Assembly (NCBI RefSeq): GCF_023744375.2
Contig: NZ_CP146284.1
Coordinates: forward strand, 2,413,501 to 2,477,500
Length of the DNA: 64,000 nt
Direction of reading: 5' to 3'
DNA from: Parabacteroides sp. AD58
GTDB lineage: Bacteria > Bacteroidota > Bacteroidia > Bacteroidales > Tannerellaceae
Part shown: positions 45,588-53,170 of the stretch, piece after piece
How the letters are laid out: every line of letters begins with the position of its first letter
How positions within the stretch are numbered: position 1 is the first letter of the stretch
Translations under genes and position numbers: made by a program
Notes under the pieces: model-generated
Database searches by the model: none
Told to the model about the DNA's origin: nothing
The model's input: the letters and a program-made list of their open reading frames with translations, nothing else

Positions 45588-45688
45588 GTTTAGTCCGGGT
45601 GTATATATAAGAGGAACGGACTTACTATTTCCCTGTATCGGAACAGGCAGGTTTAGTATGGTACGGGTATATATATAACGGACTAAAC
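45588..45688. repeat. Inverted repeat with internal ATATATA tracts, candidate replication origin
   Basis: GTTTAGTCCG (45588-45597) and CGGACTAAAC (45679-45688) are exact inverted copies. Between them two related segments contain GGGT, then ATATATAA, then a Gly-rich ACGGA. The 163-bp gap lies between the ATPase and primase genes and has no gene. An origin or operator is plausible. Confidence 0.45.
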
Positions 45689-45739
45689 AGGACTGGCGCA
45701 CTTTTCAACTATTTTTTAATCCCCAAAAAAGAAAATGTT

Positions 45740-46705
45740 ATGAACATCGAAGATGTGAAACAAATACCCATCGCAGACTATCTGCATAGTTTAGGTTACT
45801 CTCCTGTCAAGCAGCAGGGTAACGGCTTATGGTACAAATCACCGTTAAGGGAGGAACACGAACCGTCTTTCAAGGTGAACACTGACCGCAACCTTTGGTA
45901 TGACTTTGGCGCAGGCAAGGGCGGCAACATCATCGCACTGGCAAAGGAACTCTATTGCTCCGACAGCCTGCCATACCTGTTAAACCGGATAGCGGAACAG
46001 ACACCGCACGTCCGCCCGGTCAGTTTTTCTTTTCCCCAGCGTAGGACAGAACCGAGTTTCCAACATTTGGAAGTCCGTGACTTGACCCATCCGGCATTGC
46101 TCCGTTACTTGGAGGGACGGGGTATCAATATCGAACTGGCAAAAAGAGAATGTAAGGAACTCCATTTTACCAATAACGGCAGACCGTTCTTTGCTATCGG
46201 TTTCCCGAACATAGCAGGAGGTTACGAGGTTCGCAATTCCTTTTTCAAAGGCTGCATCGCCCCGAAAGACATCACCCATATACGGCAGCAGGGAGAGCCG
46301 AGAGAGAAGTGTTTGGTATTCGAGGGTTTTATGGACTATCTTTCTTTCCTCACGCTCCGGATGAAGAACTGCCCGACCATGCCCGACCTTGACAGGCAGG
46401 ATTATGTCATACTCAACTCTACTGTCAATGTGCCGAAAGCTATTGACGTGCTGTACCCGTATGAACGCATCCACTGTATGCTTGACAATGACAAGGCAGG
46501 ATATGAAGCGACACGGGCTATCGAATTGGAATACTCCTACCGTGTGCGTGACTTCTCGGGCAATTACAGGGGGTATTCGGACTTGAACGATTACCTGTGC
46601 GGCAGGAAGCAGGAACAGAAGAACAGCACCAGCCAAGCGCAGGAGATAAAGCAGGAAACCGGACAACGTGCCGCCCCAAGACAGAAAAGGGGCAGGGGCA
46701 TTTAG
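45740..46705 (+). CDS. Toprim-domain DNA primase
   Basis: This 321-residue protein is a DnaG-like primase of mobile elements. The N-terminal region (about 1-75) has the layout of the CHC2 domain (YKSPLREEHEPSFKVN ... WYDFGAGKGGNIIALA), but the zinc-binding Cys and His residues are not visible. The toprim domain shows the acidic LVFEGFMDYLSFL (about 195-207) and HCMLDNDKAGYEAT (about 248-261). The C-terminus is Gln/Lys-rich. It probably primes the transferred or replicated strand. Confidence 0.85.
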   Translation: MNIEDVKQIPIADYLHSLGYSPVKQQGNGLWYKSPLREEHEPSFKVNTDRNLWYDFGAGKGGNIIALAKELYCSDSLPYLLNRIAEQTPHVRPVSFSFPQRRTEPSFQHLEVRDLTHPALLRYLEGRGINIELAKRECKELHFTNNGRPFFAIGFPNIAGGYEVRNSFFKGCIAPKDITHIRQQGEPREKCLVFEGFMDYLSFLTLRMKNCPTMPDLDRQDYVILNSTVNVPKAIDVLYPYERIHCMLDNDKAGYEATRAIELEYSYRVRDFSGNYRGYSDLNDYLCGRKQEQKNSTSQAQEIKQETGQRAAPRQKRGRGI

Positions 46706-46744
46706 TCCGGCAGGATTACCAGCGACAGGCGGTTTAATTTGGAG

Positions 46745-46798
46745 AGCAAGGTTATGTTTCGGTAAACCGAAACTACCTTGCTTTGCTTGACAGCAAAG
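46745..46798. other. Candidate oriT (nested hairpins upstream of the mob genes)
   Basis: AGCAAGGT (46745-46752) pairs with ACCTTGCT (46775-46782), enclosing GTTTCGG (46756-46762) and CCGAAAC (46767-46773). A second hairpin, CTTTGCT/AGCAAAG (46781-46787 and 46792-46798), follows at once. This lies 55 bp before the MobC-like gene, where an oriT is expected. The nick site is not known. Confidence 0.5.
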
Positions 46799-46852
46799 AA
46801 AATTTCTCCCGTTGGTCGCAATTTTTAAGATACCATTCAAATGTAAAAACCT

Positions 46853-47236
46853 ATGACGAATATAAAGGATAAGCCGGGGGGACGTCCGGCAAAGAAACGG
46901 ATAGAGAAGCAGCAACGGGTAGTCAGCACGAAGCTGACCGAGTTGCAGTATTATGCCATCAGGAAGCGAGCCGGGGAAGCCGGGTTGCGTGTCAGTGAGT
47001 ATGTCCGGCAGGCGGTTGTTTCGGCAGAGGTCATACCCCGGCTGAATAGGCAGGATGCGGACACCATCCGCAAGCTGGCAGGGGAAGCCAACAACATCAA
47101 CCAACTGGCGCACCGAGCGAATGCCGGAGGTTTCGCACTGGTGGCGGTGGAACTGGTGAAACTCAAAAACAGGATTGTCGAAATTATAAATCAGTTGTCG
47201 GATGATTGGAAAAATAAAAAAGGGAAGCGGGTTTAA
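46853..47236 (+). CDS. MobC-like plasmid mobilization protein
   Basis: This 127-residue basic protein has the MobC/MbeC relaxosome pattern. A Lys/Arg-rich N-terminus (GRPAKKRIEKQQ) and a ribbon-helix-helix-like part (VVSTKLTELQYYAIRKRAGE) precede the conserved AGEANNINQLAHRAN motif. The protein helps the relaxase at oriT. It overlaps the relaxase gene by 35 bp, so the two are translated together. Confidence 0.85.
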   Translation: MTNIKDKPGGRPAKKRIEKQQRVVSTKLTELQYYAIRKRAGEAGLRVSEYVRQAVVSAEVIPRLNRQDADTIRKLAGEANNINQLAHRANAGGFALVAVELVKLKNRIVEIINQLSDDWKNKKGKRV

Positions 47237-48122
47237 GGGCTGTGTGAACTATGTGCTTGGTAAGGAGCAGGCGGTTTTGCTTCATGCGGACGGGGTTCTG
47301 ACTGAAAGCCGGGGCGATATAATCCGCAGCTTCTGTATGCAGACCGGGATGAATCCCGATTTGAAGAAGCCTGTCGGACATATTGCGTTAAGTTATTCGG
47401 CAGTGGATGCACCCAAATTGACAGACGAGAAGATGGTACAGCTTGCGCAGGAGTATATGCGTGAAATGAAAATCACCGATACGCAGTATATCATCGTGCG
47501 CCATCAAGACCGGGAACACCCACATGTGCATATCGTGTTCAACCGCATAGACAACAACGGCAAGACCATTTCGGACAGGAACGATATGTACCGTAACGAG
47601 CAGGTATGCAAGAAGCTGAAAACCAAACACGGGCTTTATTTTGCTGGTGGAAAAGAACAGGTAAAGCAGCACCGCTTGAAAGAGCCGGACAAGTCGAAAT
47701 ACGAGATTTACACGGCTGTAAAGAACGAAATCGGGAAGTTCAAGAACTGGCGGCAGTTACAGGAGCGGTTAGCGGAAAAGGGTATTACTGTCCGGTTCAA
47801 GTACAAGGGGCAGACGGGCGAGATACAGGGCGTTTCCTTTTCCAAAGGCGAATACACGTTCAAGGGTTCGGAGATAGACCGCAATTTTAGTTTCTCCAAA
47901 CTGGATAAATGTTTCGGGGATGCAGGACTGAATACGGTCGGAAATCAACGGCAGACAGCTTTTACACCCGTTCGGGAGCCATTGCCGACACAGGGAAAGA
48001 CTGACAGTCCGTTGATAACTGGCTCACTCGGTCTGTTCACCGCTTCATCACCCCCTGCGGATGAAGAACCAAACTTGAATTTAAGAAAGAAGAAGAAAAA
48101 GAAAAAACAACTTAATTTGTAA
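47202..48122 (+). CDS. Relaxase/mobilization nuclease
   Basis: This 306-residue HUH-type relaxase shows the N-terminal Tyr region (GFKGCVNYVLG, about 9-19) and the metal-binding three-His motif HQDREHPHVHIVFNR (about 100-114). It nicks oriT and starts conjugative transfer of the element with a helper's pore. The C-terminal tail is strongly basic (KKKKKKK-like). The protein is short for a relaxase, with no helicase or primase domain, as expected in small Bacteroides elements. Confidence 0.88.
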   Translation: MIGKIKKGSGFKGCVNYVLGKEQAVLLHADGVLTESRGDIIRSFCMQTGMNPDLKKPVGHIALSYSAVDAPKLTDEKMVQLAQEYMREMKITDTQYIIVRHQDREHPHVHIVFNRIDNNGKTISDRNDMYRNEQVCKKLKTKHGLYFAGGKEQVKQHRLKEPDKSKYEIYTAVKNEIGKFKNWRQLQERLAEKGITVRFKYKGQTGEIQGVSFSKGEYTFKGSEIDRNFSFSKLDKCFGDAGLNTVGNQRQTAFTPVREPLPTQGKTDSPLITGSLGLFTASSPPADEEPNLNLRKKKKKKKQLNL

Positions 48123-48126
48123 ACAC

Positions 48127-48846
48127 ATGGAGAAAAATTTGATTTTAGAGGGGCTTCTCTCAATGGTTACTGAATTGAAAGAGAAGCAGGAAGCACAGGT
48201 AACGCCAGCCAGTCGGGAGGAAACTCTTGAAAGACTGAACGCAATCGAACAGGCATTGTCGGAATTGCACAGTAACCCGGCTGTTCCCGAAAAGGATTTG
48301 CAGGCTATCCGAAGCCAGCTTGACGAGATAAGGAATAGGATGCAAGGTCAGCAGAAACATATCGAGGACACCAAGAAAATAGTATTGGAAACCTACCGTT
48401 GTTTCAAGGTAATGCTTGATGCTTTGGGCTCTTGCAAGACGGATAAAGAGGAAGCTATACCCTTACCGCTCTATCAACGGATTTGCAACAAGGTCGCTTC
48501 TTGGATTCGTCCGGGATTGTTCCTTTTTTCGGCAGTGCTGGTTATCTGTTCCGTTTCCATATTCTTGAATATCCGTTTGGCTGAACGTATGCAGCAGTTA
48601 CAGGACAACGATATGAAATACCGCTATTTGCTGATGCAAGGACAGGCAGACGGGGAAACTTTTGATATACTGGAAAACAAGTTCAAATGGCAACGGGATA
48701 ACGGCTTTATCCGAAGTCTGACCGATTCAGTGATGGATTTTGAATACCGCATCCAAAAGCAGGCGGAAGCACTGGAACGTGCAAGGCTGTTGAACGAGCA
48801 AGCCGAACAGCTAAAGAAAGAAGCTGATAAGCTGGGTAAGCCATAA
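48127..48846 (+). CDS. Coiled-coil membrane protein linked to mob genes
   Basis: This 239-residue protein has a helical N-terminus (heptad-like, about 1-115), one transmembrane helix (LFLFSAVLVICSVSIFLNI, about 138-156) and a second Glu/Lys-rich coiled coil to the end. It has no signal peptide. It lies 4 bp after the relaxase stop, so it belongs to the mob operon. It may anchor or regulate the relaxosome at the membrane (inference). I do not recognise a named family. Confidence 0.7.
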   Translation: MEKNLILEGLLSMVTELKEKQEAQVTPASREETLERLNAIEQALSELHSNPAVPEKDLQAIRSQLDEIRNRMQGQQKHIEDTKKIVLETYRCFKVMLDALGSCKTDKEEAIPLPLYQRICNKVASWIRPGLFLFSAVLVICSVSIFLNIRLAERMQQLQDNDMKYRYLLMQGQADGETFDILENKFKWQRDNGFIRSLTDSVMDFEYRIQKQAEALERARLLNEQAEQLKKEADKLGKP

Positions 48847-48852
48847 ACGGGG

Positions 48853-48892
48853 AAAGCCGGGATGGATGAAGCACATTCACCGTTCCGGCTTT
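48853..48892. terminator. Bidirectional terminator between the mob operon and the minus-strand genes
   Basis: AAAGCCGG (48853-48860) pairs with CCGGCTTT (48885-48892), followed by TTC. It separates the mob operon from the convergent HTH gene. Confidence 0.65.
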
Positions 48893-48898
48893 TCAGAT

Positions 48899-49231
48899 TC
48901 ACTTCTTTTTCTTCGTACAGTGTTCTTTCTCGAACTGGCGTAGCGTGGTGACGCTGAACCTTTCCTTGATGAACTCCCGGACATCGGAAGCCTTGTAATA
49001 CACTTTTCCGCTGATAGTGAAGTATGGCAACGCACCGATAGCCCGGTAGCGTTGCAGGGTTTTGATGCTTACTTTGAACAGCAGGCACAAGTCTTGATTA
49101 TCCAATAGGTTATCATCTTCGGGCAGTACCCTGTCTGCATTGCGTAGTACCCGTACATCTTTGCAGAGTTCTTCCAGTTTGGCATACAGCTTCTGCATCC
49201 ATCCACCAAATTCGTCATTGTCTATATACAT
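48899..49231 (-). CDS. Helix-turn-helix protein (excisionase/MerR-type)
   Basis: The protein has 110 residues from the ATG at 49231. The frame opens at 49306, but upstream codons (LELCFINRLTN) look non-coding and ATGs at 49258 and 49231 are better starts. The C-terminal half is a DNA-binding fold: LLDNQDLCLLFKVSIKTLQR, then YRAIGALPYFTISGKVYYKA and DVREFIKERF. It is convergent with the mob operon. Proteins of this type in Bacteroides elements regulate excision or neighbouring cargo; its target is unknown. Confidence 0.75.
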   Translation of the reverse strand: MYIDNDEFGGWMQKLYAKLEELCKDVRVLRNADRVLPEDDNLLDNQDLCLLFKVSIKTLQRYRAIGALPYFTISGKVYYKASDVREFIKERFSVTTLRQFEKEHCTKKKK

Positions 49232-49360
49232 AATTGCTTCATTTTTCAGATTATACATTTTGTTTGTCAATCGATTGATGAAGCAAAGTTCTAAAAACGG
49301 ATACAAAGAAATTACAGGAGAACTAATGGAGTCCCCTATAAATAAATCATAAGTTGCTGA

Positions 49361-49985
49361 TTATCTATATCCTTTCTTATCATGTTCATTTTTGATTAGG
49401 TTTGCCAGTCCATTAAGAAATTCGGTGAGTTTGCCCGGCTTCCGTTTTATCACGTCCTCATGTTTTTGGTGGCAGTCGCTTATCTTAATGTTAAACAACC
49501 ATTCAAAACCTTTGGATAAGTCCACTAAATAGGCAGGTTTACCGTTCTGATAAACGATGTCTTTGGAGAGGAATAAGCCGCTTACCACTTCCATGATATT
49601 GATAAGGGTTGTTTTGTCGGCGAGGTAGAGAGGGGAAAGGGGCTGTTTATTGATGCGTTGCTGTAGTTGTTCCGGGTATTTGATGCGCCATTCAATAAGG
49701 CGTATTTCAGTGTTCAAAAGTCCTATCGCTTCATCAATTAAATGCAAATAGGGCATTTTTTTCTTGCTCAAACCGTACACGATACGATTTAAGACGGTGT
49801 AAACCAAAGGAAAAATAGCGAAGTAAAATACTGTAATCCTGTTCGTTGATACCAAAATCGGCTACATGCGTAGCCAATTCCTCAATAGCTTCTGTAAACT
49901 CCGATGCAGAAACTTTACGTTGTGAATATTCCGACAATAAGCGGAAAAATCGCTGTTCTAAAATTAGATTCATGTATGTATTCAT
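49361..49985 (-). pseudogene. rteC: rteC-like regulator broken by a frameshift
   Basis: Two overlapping frames together make one RteC-domain protein. The N-terminal part starts at 49985 (MNTYMNLILEQRFFRLLSEY) and reads to NEQDYSILLRYFS. The C-terminal part resumes in another frame at LVYTVLNRIVYGLSKKK and contains LADKTTLINIMEVVSGLF. Removing one A from the A5 run at 49810-49814 (+ strand) restores one frame of about 200 residues. RteC activates excision of CTnDOT-type elements; a defect here could leave this element less inducible. A sequencing error in the homopolymer is possible. Confidence 0.65.
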
Positions 49986-49990
49986 ATAAA

Positions 49991-50027
49991 AAATAAGCCT
50001 TAGCGAGACTTAGGAAAAGGCTTATTT
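49991..50027 (-). terminator. Terminator after the small membrane protein gene
   Basis: AAATAAGCCTT (49991-50001) pairs with AAGGCTTATTT (50017-50027). On the minus strand the stem is followed by TTTT, ending the 50072 gene's transcript just before rteC. Confidence 0.6.
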
Positions 50028-50071
50028 CAATTCATAATATTGTAATCCGCAAGTTGTTGTTTTGGGGGAAT

Positions 50072-50362
50072 TTAGAAAAATAGTTTATAGCAAAGTAATC
50101 CCAATAAAAATAGCACTAAAAGGCATATTGTAAGAAATATATATATCCTAAACATATATATTTGGTCTGATTGCTCCTTTTCTATGGTTTTTTTACGGAT
50201 TTCTTCTATCTTTTCAATGGAAACATTGGATAAATCAGCATTTTTACCTTTGCCTACAAGATATTTGTGATGTTCTTTCATCCTGTCTCTATTCAACTTG
50301 CGAAGCTCACGGTTCTCTTTGTCCCGTTGTAGCATATCATTTATGCAACCTAATGTTCCCAT
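50072..50362 (-). CDS. Small membrane-anchored protein
   Basis: This 96-residue protein has a charged N-terminal part rich in Lys, Glu and Arg, then one C-terminal transmembrane helix (IYIFLTICLLVLFLLGLLCY, about 71-90). There is no signal peptide. It lies 14 bp after the next upstream gene (50377) on the same strand. No family is recognised, and the sequence gives no function. Confidence 0.55.
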   Translation of the reverse strand: MGTLGCINDMLQRDKENRELRKLNRDRMKEHHKYLVGKGKNADLSNVSIEKIEEIRKKTIEKEQSDQIYMFRIYIFLTICLLVLFLLGLLCYKLFF

Positions 50363-50376
50363 TTTCCAGTTAACAT

Positions 50377-50799
50377 TTAATTTCCAAACCTTGATATATC
50401 AATTTCTTTTTGTAGTTCCCTAAAGATACGTTCCAAATCATATCCATGCGGATTGGAAATTTGGAAACATCCGCTTTCTATGGGGCTATTAACCTGAGGA
50501 GCAGTTATCACCGTGTCATTGAAAACGAAAGCGATGTACTTTCCTACACTCTTTGTTGTGGCTTCTCTCCATATAGGCAATTTATCTTGGAGGAAGACAC
50601 CGGTAATGACCGAGTGTCCAAAAGCATCAGTTTCCAAACGTAAAGAATCGAAATCCATAACAGTAAGGAAAGGTGTTTGTGAAAGGCTGTCTGTAGTCTG
50701 TGATGTTACGTAGTACCAGCCGTTTGTCCGGTGAAAGGATTTTGTCTGCATACAAGCTGTCATTAGTAGGCAGAAAAAGAGAATTGTTGAAATCTTCAT
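50377..50799 (-). CDS. Lipoprotein with SecD P1-head-like domain
   Basis: This 140-residue exported protein has a lipobox (LLMTAC, Cys at about 16). The C-terminal half resembles the P1-head subdomain of SecD: a strand YIAFVFNDTVITAPQVNSPI, then SGCFQISN and an end helix like those of SecD's periplasmic head. Membrane segments of SecD are absent, so this is only the periplasmic-domain fold. It is in a run of small exported proteins in the element cargo. The resemblance is by eye; the role is unknown. Confidence 0.6.
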   Translation of the reverse strand: MKISTILFFCLLMTACMQTKSFHRTNGWYYVTSQTTDSLSQTPFLTVMDFDSLRLETDAFGHSVITGVFLQDKLPIWREATTKSVGKYIAFVFNDTVITAPQVNSPIESGCFQISNPHGYDLERIFRELQKEIDISRFGN

Positions 50800-50815
50800 A
50801 TCCGCTATTTTTAGG

Positions 50816-51229
50816 TTAATACATCTTCTCCAACGTCCACACCATCTTATTGGGATTATAGGCTTCCATTACGAGATGTGTTCCTGTGTATTCCATCACT
50901 GTCCACGGACCTGCTATGTTGTCGAACGTGATGATTTTTCCATTTACTTGATAAGTAAAATCTGTGTTCCACATATATCCGTCTTCTTCGTTCGTCCTTG
51001 TATAAATGCCTTCTGATTCGTTAGTAAACTGAAGAATGGATTGTTTTGTGTAGTCTATCTCATCTTCGATATTGTACACGGTCATTTGCGCTTGCCAAGT
51101 AGTTTGCTTCAGGGCTTCGGGGGTGAAGACAGAAGTAGGGGCATCATCGTTACTACAATTTGTCAGACATAACATGGCGCAAATAATGAATGTGGAAAGC
51201 ACCATACATAAAGTAATTTTCTTTTTCAT
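50816..51229 (-). CDS. Exported lipoprotein, lipocalin-like
   Basis: This 137-residue protein has a signal peptide with a lipobox Cys (LTNCSND, Cys at about 25). The mature part is a small beta-rich domain with alternating aromatic residues (ILQFTNESEGIYTRTN, FTYQVNGKIITF, HLVMEAY), as in lipocalin-like Bacteroides lipoproteins. It lies 16 bp upstream of the SecD-like lipoprotein gene, probably in one operon. The ligand is unknown. Confidence 0.65.
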   Translation of the reverse strand: MKKKITLCMVLSTFIICAMLCLTNCSNDDAPTSVFTPEALKQTTWQAQMTVYNIEDEIDYTKQSILQFTNESEGIYTRTNEEDGYMWNTDFTYQVNGKIITFDNIAGPWTVMEYTGTHLVMEAYNPNKMVWTLEKMY

Positions 51230-51259
51230 CTTATCTCTATTTTAAGTGATTGACAATAA

Positions 51260-51691
51260 TTATATATTTCTCTTCATAGGGATACTAACAATACCTTTAT
51301 TAATCTCTTTTTTACCCACTTTTTTGAAGCCTAAAGATGTATAAAAAGTTTCTGCATAGGTTGAAGAATTAACTGTTATATAAGTAAAATTACAATTGCT
51401 CATCATATAGTCAAATAACGATTTTCCTATTCCTTGCCGATGATAGTGTGGCAAGACAAAGAAGAGGGATATATGTTGCCTTTCCCGATGTACACCGATT
51501 ATTCCTATCAATAAATGATTGTCAAAAGCCCCATATATGTCAAGCGTATTCATCAACGATGTGTCATACACGAAACTTTTAAAGGTTTCAATCCCTTCTT
51601 CCGTAAAATCGTTAATGCCACACTCTATACATACTTGATAGGATAAGTTTATAGCATTTTTATATTCTTCTTTCATTAATTTCCGTATCAT
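51260..51691 (-). CDS. GNAT-family N-acetyltransferase
   Basis: This 143-residue cytoplasmic protein has the GNAT acetyl-CoA-binding signature LPHYHRQGIGKSLFDYM (about 84-100), preceded by strands including HISLFFV. The substrate could be an amine on a small molecule, peptide or drug; nothing in the sequence identifies it. It lies 31 bp upstream of the lipoprotein gene on the same strand, in the element's cargo region. Confidence 0.85.
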   Translation of the reverse strand: MIRKLMKEEYKNAINLSYQVCIECGINDFTEEGIETFKSFVYDTSLMNTLDIYGAFDNHLLIGIIGVHRERQHISLFFVLPHYHRQGIGKSLFDYMMSNCNFTYITVNSSTYAETFYTSLGFKKVGKKEINKGIVSIPMKRNI

Positions 51692-51791
51692 ACTAATAGT
51701 TTTTAATCAATGTGTGCAAAGTAATGAAAGGTGGAGGAAAAAGGTCTTGACAATTATCAAGACCCCAATATAACAATTGTTAAAAGGTGAG

Positions 51792-52355
51792 TTATATCTC
51801 TAACTTGCGGCGTATGCGGCTAATGGTTTCCGGTGTAACCCCTAAGAATGAAGCGATGCTTTTCAAAGGAACTACTTCTTTCAAGTTAGGACAACGTTCC
51901 ATCAAGTTCCTGTATCGTATTTCAGGCGTACAATATGAATCAAGTAATCGTTCATATACCATTTCAAATAGACTCTCTGCCACATGCCTTCCGAATCGTT
52001 GAGTTTTCATATCCGTTTCCCAATATTCAATAATGTCATGACGGGATATTTCATATACAGAACACTCTGTTATGGCTTGAATATTTACTAACGATAAGCC
52101 ACTTCTCATTAAAGAAGAATAGTCACATACAAACTCGTTGGTGAAAGCGTATCCAACAATGTGTTCTTCACCCTCTCCATCAATATATGTATATTGGAAT
52201 GTACCGTTTTCTACCCATTCGGCAAAACGTGATATTTCATTCTGACGAATAAAGAAATCTTTTTTGTGGTATATACGTTGCTTCCCTTTTTCATGAAATA
52301 AATCTTTTACGAGGGAATAGTCTAAATTGTCGAGGTATGAATTAAAATCTTTCAT
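51792..52355 (-). CDS. Crp/Fnr-family transcription regulator
   Basis: This 187-residue protein has an N-terminal cyclic-nucleotide-binding-like beta roll (about 25-120, including GTFQYTYIDGEGEEHIVGYAF) and a C-terminal winged helix (LKSIASFLGVTPETISRIRR). It begins 9 bp after the stop of the second Crp-like gene upstream and shares its layout, so the two are a tandem paralogous pair. The effector is unknown. This and its partner probably regulate the cargo genes or sense a host signal. Confidence 0.85.
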   Translation of the reverse strand: MKDFNSYLDNLDYSLVKDLFHEKGKQRIYHKKDFFIRQNEISRFAEWVENGTFQYTYIDGEGEEHIVGYAFTNEFVCDYSSLMRSGLSLVNIQAITECSVYEISRHDIIEYWETDMKTQRFGRHVAESLFEMVYERLLDSYCTPEIRYRNLMERCPNLKEVVPLKSIASFLGVTPETISRIRRKLEI

Positions 52356-52364
52356 TGTCGTAAG

Positions 52365-52937
52365 CTATTTATTCAGTCCACGGCGTATGCGACTGATTGT
52401 TTCCGGTGTGACTTGCAAGAAAGAGGCAATCTCCTTTAACGTAATGTACTCTTGAATATCGGGGCATCTATTCAATAAGTCAAGATACAGTTCTGCCGTA
52501 GTCTTGCAGTACATATCTATTAATCTATGATACATTAATAAGTATGATTGTTCAATAAGAGTACATTTTACTTGCATGGTTTCTACATTTGTGGCAAAGA
52601 ATTCCTCTACTTTTAAATAGGGTATATAACAAATCTTTGTATCGCAAACGGCTTCAATTGTTACTAATGACGGTTGATTAGGCTCTATAAGTGTGCATAA
52701 ACTTCCTGTAAACTCTCCGGAGAAAGTATATCCTACTATATGTATATTCCCTTTTTCATCCACACGAGTATATCTCAATAAGCCGTGTTCGATATAAGCT
52801 CCCCGATGATTCACTTTGCCTTGAATAGTGAATTGTTCACCCTTTTTGAGTTCGATATAAGTACCATGTTCCAAAATGAACTGCTTTAGCTGTTCTAATT
52901 TCGAATGGTTGGCATATTGTGAGTTAAAATCTTCCAT
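52365..52937 (-). CDS. Crp/Fnr-family transcription regulator
   Basis: The ATG at 52937 gives 190 residues; a TTG six codons upstream is less likely. The beta-roll sensor domain (about 20-125, with GLLRYTRVDEKGNIHIVGYT) and a C-terminal helix-turn-helix (LKEIASFLQVTPETISRIRR) mark the Crp/Fnr family. No Cys cluster for an Fe-S centre is obvious, so an oxygen sensor is not supported. It is the upstream member of the pair with 51792-52355. Confidence 0.85.
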   Translation of the reverse strand: MEDFNSQYANHSKLEQLKQFILEHGTYIELKKGEQFTIQGKVNHRGAYIEHGLLRYTRVDEKGNIHIVGYTFSGEFTGSLCTLIEPNQPSLVTIEAVCDTKICYIPYLKVEEFFATNVETMQVKCTLIEQSYLLMYHRLIDMYCKTTAELYLDLLNRCPDIQEYITLKEIASFLQVTPETISRIRRGLNK

Positions 52938-53170
52938 ACTATAAACTAATTGCAATTAAAATATAGAATAACCTCGTGAGTTGTTCTCTTAAAAAGGGAA
53001 AATAGATTCCTGACTTTATCAAAACATCTTCTCTTTTTTTTAATCTACTTTATTGTGAGTTTAGTTTGTGCTTTTGTATATATATCCAAAACGTACCAAA
53101 CTAACTTTTGTAGCCTGCAAAATATATGTGCTGGCGAAAGAAGAAACAATCTTTTTTCTTTTCGCCAATT

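Noticed and set aside
45980..47113. 377-codon open frame on the minus strand
   Set aside because: It runs antisense across the primase and MobC-like genes, which have clear domains and codon use; the minus frame has no recognisable motif or promoter.
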